Positions 30,896-31,015 of a DNA stretch of 31,015 bases are shown here, one piece after another. Source of the stretch: an uncultured Oscillospiraceae bacterium (GTDB lineage: Bacteria; Bacillota; Clostridia; Oscillospirales; Oscillospiraceae); contig CAAEDD010000161.1 of the NCBI GenBank assembly GCA_900754515.1, forward strand, positions 1-31,015, read 5' to 3'. Position 1 is the first letter of the stretch; each line of letters begins with the position of its first letter. The notes below the pieces were generated by a model that saw only the letters and a list, made by a program, of their open reading frames with translations, searched no databases and had not been told where the DNA came from. A program made the position numbers and the translations under genes.

Positions 30896-31015
30896 CGCAT
30901 ATAAGCTGGAAAGCAGAAGGCCCCGCCGGGAATGGACCGCCCCAGAATGTGCGGACAGTACAAAAAAGCCCCTATGTAGGAAATATTTTGTTTTAAGCAG
31001 AGTGGCGCTGCGTCA

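Noticed and set aside
30896..31015. Possible short ORF or element in the last 120 bases
   Set aside because: Only a 15-codon ATG frame (near 30930) and an AT-rich tail are present, with no ribosome binding site or repeat partner in the window. I also looked for a terminator for the gene ending at 30895 and found no convincing stem with a T-run.

Overview
The window looks like a chromosomal segment of an anaerobic Gram-positive bacterium of the Clostridia, most like an Oscillospiraceae/Ruminococcaceae gut commensal. The evidence is AddA/AddB in place of RecBCD, strong AGGAGG-type ribosome binding sites, many lipobox lipoproteins, a zinc-type L31, two TRAP transporters and GC-rich coding sequence with AT-rich intergenic gaps. 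This placement is inference. I see no mobile element, tRNA, rRNA or CRISPR array.

Region 1 (1-559): the 3' end of an unrecognised plus-strand gene, closed by a hairpin terminator. Region 2 (626-5777, minus strand): a uronate catabolism locus with a LacI-family regulator, a three-gene TRAP transporter (binding protein, small permease, large permease) and kduI. Two tandem AAACCGTTT palindromes lie upstream of the transporter operon. An AACCGGTT palindrome touches the -35 of the regulator's own promoter, which suggests one regulator controls both.

Region 3 (6107-13905, plus strand): nine tightly packed genes. They are a WecE-type sugar aminotransferase, a GT-C-like polytopic membrane protein, a GNAT acetyltransferase, a DPM1/ArnC-type polyprenyl-phosphate glycosyltransferase, two small EamA/ArnE-ArnF-like membrane proteins, an ATP-grasp ligase, a second closely similar glycosyltransferase, and proC. 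Read together they resemble a three-component membrane glycosylation system: charge undecaprenyl phosphate with an amino sugar, flip it, then transfer it outside. A dedicated amino-sugar supply and an unexplained ATP-grasp ligase are built in. This is the most novel part of the window.

Region 4 (14014-18464): a LysR regulator divergent from a TAXI-type TRAP transporter (lipoprotein receptor plus fused permease), with palindromes and direct repeats between them. Both TRAP operons carry a strong hairpin just after the binding-protein gene, probably to set receptor above permease expression. Region 5 (18636-26237, minus strand): rpmE with its own promoter, then addA, addB and a MerR regulator, read in the order merR-addB-addA.

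Region 6 (26281-28515, plus strand): a MerR-type promoter with a 19-bp spacer and a perfect operator palindrome drives an iron-sulfur-like/FMN flavodoxin-family reductase, a cysteine-nucleophile alpha/beta hydrolase and a cyclophilin-fold lipoprotein. Region 7 (28673-30895): a 740-residue lipoprotein that joins a probable beta-propeller to a family-1 solute-binding domain. The last 120 bases hold nothing I can assign.
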